Source: Gammaproteobacteria bacterium (GTDB lineage Bacteria > Pseudomonadota > Gammaproteobacteria > Arenicellales > Poriferihabitantaceae). Taken from it: DNA of 35,227 nt. The notes beneath the pieces are model-generated. The model saw only the letters and a program-made list of their open reading frames with translations. It was not told the DNA's origin and made no database searches. Shown in pieces: positions 32,838-35,227 of the stretch. The stretch is from the NCBI GenBank assembly GCA_012103395.1, contig WLWV01000008.1, positions 1 through 35,227 of the forward strand, written 5' to 3'. Position numbers and translations under genes: made by a program. Numbering within the stretch: the stretch's first letter is position 1; every line of letters begins with the position of its first letter.

Positions 32838-34788
32838 GTTCGGCGCTACACTGCTCAAACTCATCGCTTGTTTCATACCACTTTGTTTCAACATCTAGCA
32901 GTTGACATTTGATGTGCGCATGCTTTTGCGCAATAACGGTGATCTGGGCAGAATCATGGGTTTCAAAAGTCTTTGGATCAGATAAGATTTTACTAATCGC
33001 GTCATATTCTATTTGTAGTTCAGCCATTTTTCGTTCCAACTGTTTGATCTTATTGGACAGCGGTTTTAGCTTTTCCCTTTGTTGAGCTTGGCGCTGGCGC
33101 TTTTCTTTTCTGCTTGTTGCCGATGCTGGTTGGGTATTGTCATTTTCTGTTTTTCCCGATACCGTCATCTGTGTTTCCAACGAACTCGTCATGGATGAAG
33201 GATCTGTTAACGTGTTGTTTCGTTGGTCCTTTGTCCATTTTATGTAGTCTGACATATCTCCATTTAGTGGTTGAACCTGTTTATCATGAACCAACAGTAA
33301 TTGATCAGTAACAGTATTTAGTAAATGCCGGTCATGGGAAACCAGTATGATGGCGCCTTCGTACTGTTGGATTGCCATGGTTAATGCATGTCTTATTTCA
33401 ATGTCCAAATGGTTTGTGGGCTCATCGAGTAACAAAAGATTAGGGCGTTTGAAAATCAGCACTGCCAGTGCCAGTCGGGCTTTTTCACCACCGGAGAATT
33501 GACCAATAAGCTGATTTATATGATCTCCGTGAAACCCAAAACCACCAAGATAGGTTCGCAGGACTTGCGACTTTTCTTTCGGGTAGTGAGATTGTATTTG
33601 CTGTAAAGGTGTGTTTTCTGGATCAAGCTGTTCTAATTGGTGTTGAGCGAAATAACCAATATTCAGATGTTTCGTTTCCACTCGATTGCCATTTAGTAGC
33701 GCCAATTCGTTAGCCAGTACCTTGATTAGTGTGGATTTTCCTGCGCCGTTTCTACCCAGAAGGCCAATGCGGTCTCCGCTGCTGAAAGACAAGGATAAGT
33801 TATCGAGCACAATATTATCTCCATAACCGGCTTGGACTTTTTCGAGTCTTAGGATGGGGTCAGTGATGGGCTTGCTTTCAAAAAATTGAAATTTGAACTG
33901 TGAGTTAACATGCGCTGGGGCGATGAGTTGCATCTTTTCCAATGCTTTTATGCGGCTCTGTGCTTGTCTTGCTTTTGTCGCCTGGGCACGGAAGCGTCGG
34001 ATATAGTCCTCCATGTGTTGGACTTGGCGCTGTTGTTTCTCATATACCGCTTGTTCATTGGCAAGTAGTTCAGCTTTGGTTCTCTCAAACTGGGTGTAGT
34101 TGCCGGTGTAACTTCGTATTGTTGTCCCATCAATGTGTAGAATTCGCTGGCAAACGCCATCGATGAACTCTCTGTCATGTGATATTAGAATGATCGTGCC
34201 TTTGTATCGCTTAAGCCATGTCTCTAACCAGACAATGGCATCAATGTCTAGGTGATTGGTTGGCTCATCAAGTAGTAATATGTCCGACGGACAGATCAAT
34301 GCTTGGGCGAGATTGAGTCGGACTCTCCACCCTCCAGAAAATGAACGAGTTGGCATTTCAAGTTGGTGATTATCAAAGCCCAATCCACTGAGAATCTTAG
34401 CTGCCCGGGACTTAATGGAATAGCCATCCATGTCTTCCATTCGCGTAAGTAACCGCGATAGGTCATTATTCTGGTCGGAGTGGTCTAGGTTATCTATTTT
34501 CCTTTCTACTTCCCTAAATTCCTTATCACCATCAATTACATAATCCAGTGCGCTCGCGTTGCTGTGAGGTGTTTCTTGAGCAACATGTGAGATCTTCATC
34601 TTTGTGTTTATCTCAAAATCTCCTGAATCAGCAGAAAGAGTGGACATCAAAAGCCCAAGCAAACTGGATTTTCCACTGCCATTATCACCTACTAAACCAA
34701 TTTTCTCACCATTGTGTAAAGTTAGATTCACATCACTAAACAAAATACGAGCGCCACGGCGTAGTGAAATGTTCTTGAACAAAATCAT
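32830..34788 (-). CDS. yheS: ABC-F family ATPase, YheS type
   Basis: ABC-F proteins bind the ribosome and affect translation; they are soluble and do not transport. The 652-residue protein (E. coli YheS 637) has two ABC domains joined by a linker. Domain 1: Walker A GDNGSGKS at 35-42, signature FSGGWRVRL near 150-158, Walker B LLLDEPTNHLDID. The P-site tRNA interaction motif region, a charged helical linker with QHMEDYIRRFRAQATKARQ, spans about 240-290. Domain 2: Walker A GRNGAGKS at 345-352, signature FSGGEKARL, Walker B LLLDEPTNHLDIE. The C-terminal about 110 residues form a charged coiled-coil tail. The near-identical motif string to E. coli YheS separates it from Uup, EttA and YbiT. It is convergent with fxsA. 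Confidence 0.9.
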   Translation of the reverse strand: MILFKNISLRRGARILFSDVNLTLHNGEKIGLVGDNGSGKSSLLGLLMSTLSADSGDFEINTKMKISHVAQETPHSNASALDYVIDGDKEFREVERKIDNLDHSDQNNDLSRLLTRMEDMDGYSIKSRAAKILSGLGFDNHQLEMPTRSFSGGWRVRLNLAQALICPSDILLLDEPTNHLDIDAIVWLETWLKRYKGTIILISHDREFIDGVCQRILHIDGTTIRSYTGNYTQFERTKAELLANEQAVYEKQQRQVQHMEDYIRRFRAQATKARQAQSRIKALEKMQLIAPAHVNSQFKFQFFESKPITDPILRLEKVQAGYGDNIVLDNLSLSFSSGDRIGLLGRNGAGKSTLIKVLANELALLNGNRVETKHLNIGYFAQHQLEQLDPENTPLQQIQSHYPKEKSQVLRTYLGGFGFHGDHINQLIGQFSGGEKARLALAVLIFKRPNLLLLDEPTNHLDIEIRHALTMAIQQYEGAIILVSHDRHLLNTVTDQLLLVHDKQVQPLNGDMSDYIKWTKDQRNNTLTDPSSMTSSLETQMTVSGKTENDNTQPASATSRKEKRQRQAQQREKLKPLSNKIKQLERKMAELQIEYDAISKILSDPKTFETHDSAQITVIAQKHAHIKCQLLDVETKWYETSDEFEQCSAELG

Positions 34789-34841
34789 TCTTGGTTTACT
34801 TTAATAGTGTGTATTTATGCTTGGAATCATGGTACGCCCCT

Positions 34842-34867
34842 TTGTTCTTAACGATTGTTCTTAACGA
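34842..34867. repeat. Tandem 13-bp direct repeat
   Basis: TTGTTCTTAACGA occurs twice without a gap (34842-34854 and 34855-34867). Replication slippage or a regulator site upstream of yheS are both possible. Confidence 0.9.
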
Positions 34868-34935
34868 AGGCAACGTGCGCGGGATTCTAGTTTCCTTTGA
34901 TCTCGTTCACAGTATTCCAGAAGAAATGGGTGTGA

Positions 34936-35082
34936 ATGAACGAAAAGATCAATTTAGAGGATTGTGAACTTGCCCGGGCTTTGGAGCGGAAAATCAACTT
35001 TTATCTTAGATTCTCTTTTAAGGCATCTCTGAATGAGCCATGTCTGAATAAGCCATGGTCGATCAATTTGAATCCCAAATAG
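34936..35082 (+). CDS. Possible small ORF of 48 residues (unrecognised)
   Basis: An open frame from ATG 34936 to TAG 35080-35082 encodes 48 residues beginning MNEKINLEDCELARALERK, with a cationic middle and Asn/Pro-rich end. The 15-bp tandem repeat lies in its frame and produces LNEP-C-LNKP. There is no strong ribosome-binding site; AGAAG lies about 15 bases upstream. I recognise no family. It may be a chance frame or the remnant of a larger gene cut by the repeat element. Confidence 0.2.
   Translation: MNEKINLEDCELARALERKINFYLRFSFKASLNEPCLNKPWSINLNPK
35028..35057. repeat. Tandem 15-bp direct repeat
   Basis: TCTGAATGAGCCATG (35028-35042) is followed directly by TCTGAATAAGCCATG (35043-35057), 14 of 15 bases identical. 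The unit is a multiple of three and sits in frame within the short ORF, as expected after slippage. Confidence 0.85.
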
Positions 35083-35098
35083 CCCACCTCATCGTTAC

Positions 35099-35225
35099 AA
35101 AGGGTAGTGTACCCTGAGGTCTGTAATTTATTTCTTTAGCGATGTTCGTTTGGCTTAGGCGAAGTGAGCGTAGCGAACGAAGCCAAAGCCGGTTTTTCTG
35201 GATTAGGTGTTGAATGTTGAGCCAT
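35099..35225 (-). repeat. Right copy of the dispersed repeat (inverted relative to the left end)
   Basis: The reverse complement matches 1-130, sharing the outer block ATGGCTCAACATTCA, the block around GGCTTTGGC and the inner block that ends ACTACCCTTT. The hairpin arms are GGCTTAGGC (35152-35160) and GCCAAAGCC (35182-35190), with one mismatch compared with the perfect left copy. Two further bases at the window edge show that the element continues outward. Confidence 0.8.
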
Positions 35226-35227
35226 CA

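Larger units (their letters stand above)
34789..35098. other. Mostly non-coding region upstream of yheS with small tandem duplications
   Basis: This 310-base stretch probably includes the yheS promoter, though no consensus pair was clear. It contains a tandem 13-mer and a tandem 15-mer (listed separately) and one weak short reading frame at 34936-35082. No known gene is recognised. Confidence 0.4.

Overview
This 35.2 kb window is chromosomal DNA from a gammaproteobacterium with moderate GC content. The evidence is a BamC-type lipoprotein, rluD divergent from bamD, an FxsA protein and a YheS-type ABC-F ATPase, plus parC, thrC, nadC and a moaB/moaD-moaE set of the kind found in that class. The species cannot be named from the sequence. 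No rRNA, tRNA, CRISPR array, phage gene or complete insertion sequence was seen. The two ends carry the same roughly 130-base repeat in opposite orientation, so the window probably runs from one copy of a dispersed repeat to another (a natural assembly break).

Layout. (1) 1-1064: repeat copy, then bamC, which is short and has only one helix-grip domain. (2) 1120-10107: an accessory surface-glycan region. Two tandem MurG-like (COG4671-type) glycosyltransferases and a NodB-type polysaccharide deacetylase form a plus-strand operon. Two GT4 glycosyltransferases lie on the minus strand. panB and a divergent pair (a DmdA/GcvT-like THF-dependent enzyme and a LysR regulator) sit between them. (3) 10207-18385, all minus strand: thrC, a putative 2-oxoglutarate/Fe(II) oxygenase, then a complete peptide-type ABC importer (fused double ATPase, family 5 binding protein, two permeases) joined by 4-base overlaps. 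(4) 18711-25717: housekeeping genes nadC, rluD, bamD, purC (the longer Ade1-like type), parC and a YbaK/ProX-type tRNA-editing protein. (5) 25746-27026: molybdopterin genes moaB, divergent from moaD-moaE. (6) 27142-31076: a YpfJ-type zinc metallopeptidase, then the thiol-redox pair dsbD-tlpA; DsbD carries two N-terminal alpha domains. (7) 31450-34788: an alpha/beta hydrolase, fxsA and the ABC-F ATPase. (8) 34789-35227: mostly non-coding, with small tandem duplications and the second repeat copy.

How the genes work together. BamC and BamD belong to the outer-membrane protein assembly machine. DsbD and the TlpA-like protein would pass reducing power to the periplasm. The glycosyltransferases and the deacetylase look like an uncharacterised glycan pathway whose product cannot be read from sequence. 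The oxygenase and importer are co-oriented and may act on the same imported compound. The most interesting items are the glycosyltransferase-deacetylase locus, the doubled DsbD alpha domain, the single-domain BamC, the terminal inverted repeats, several strong hairpins inside genes, and the use of moaD's C-terminal Gly-Gly codons as the ribosome-binding site of moaE.
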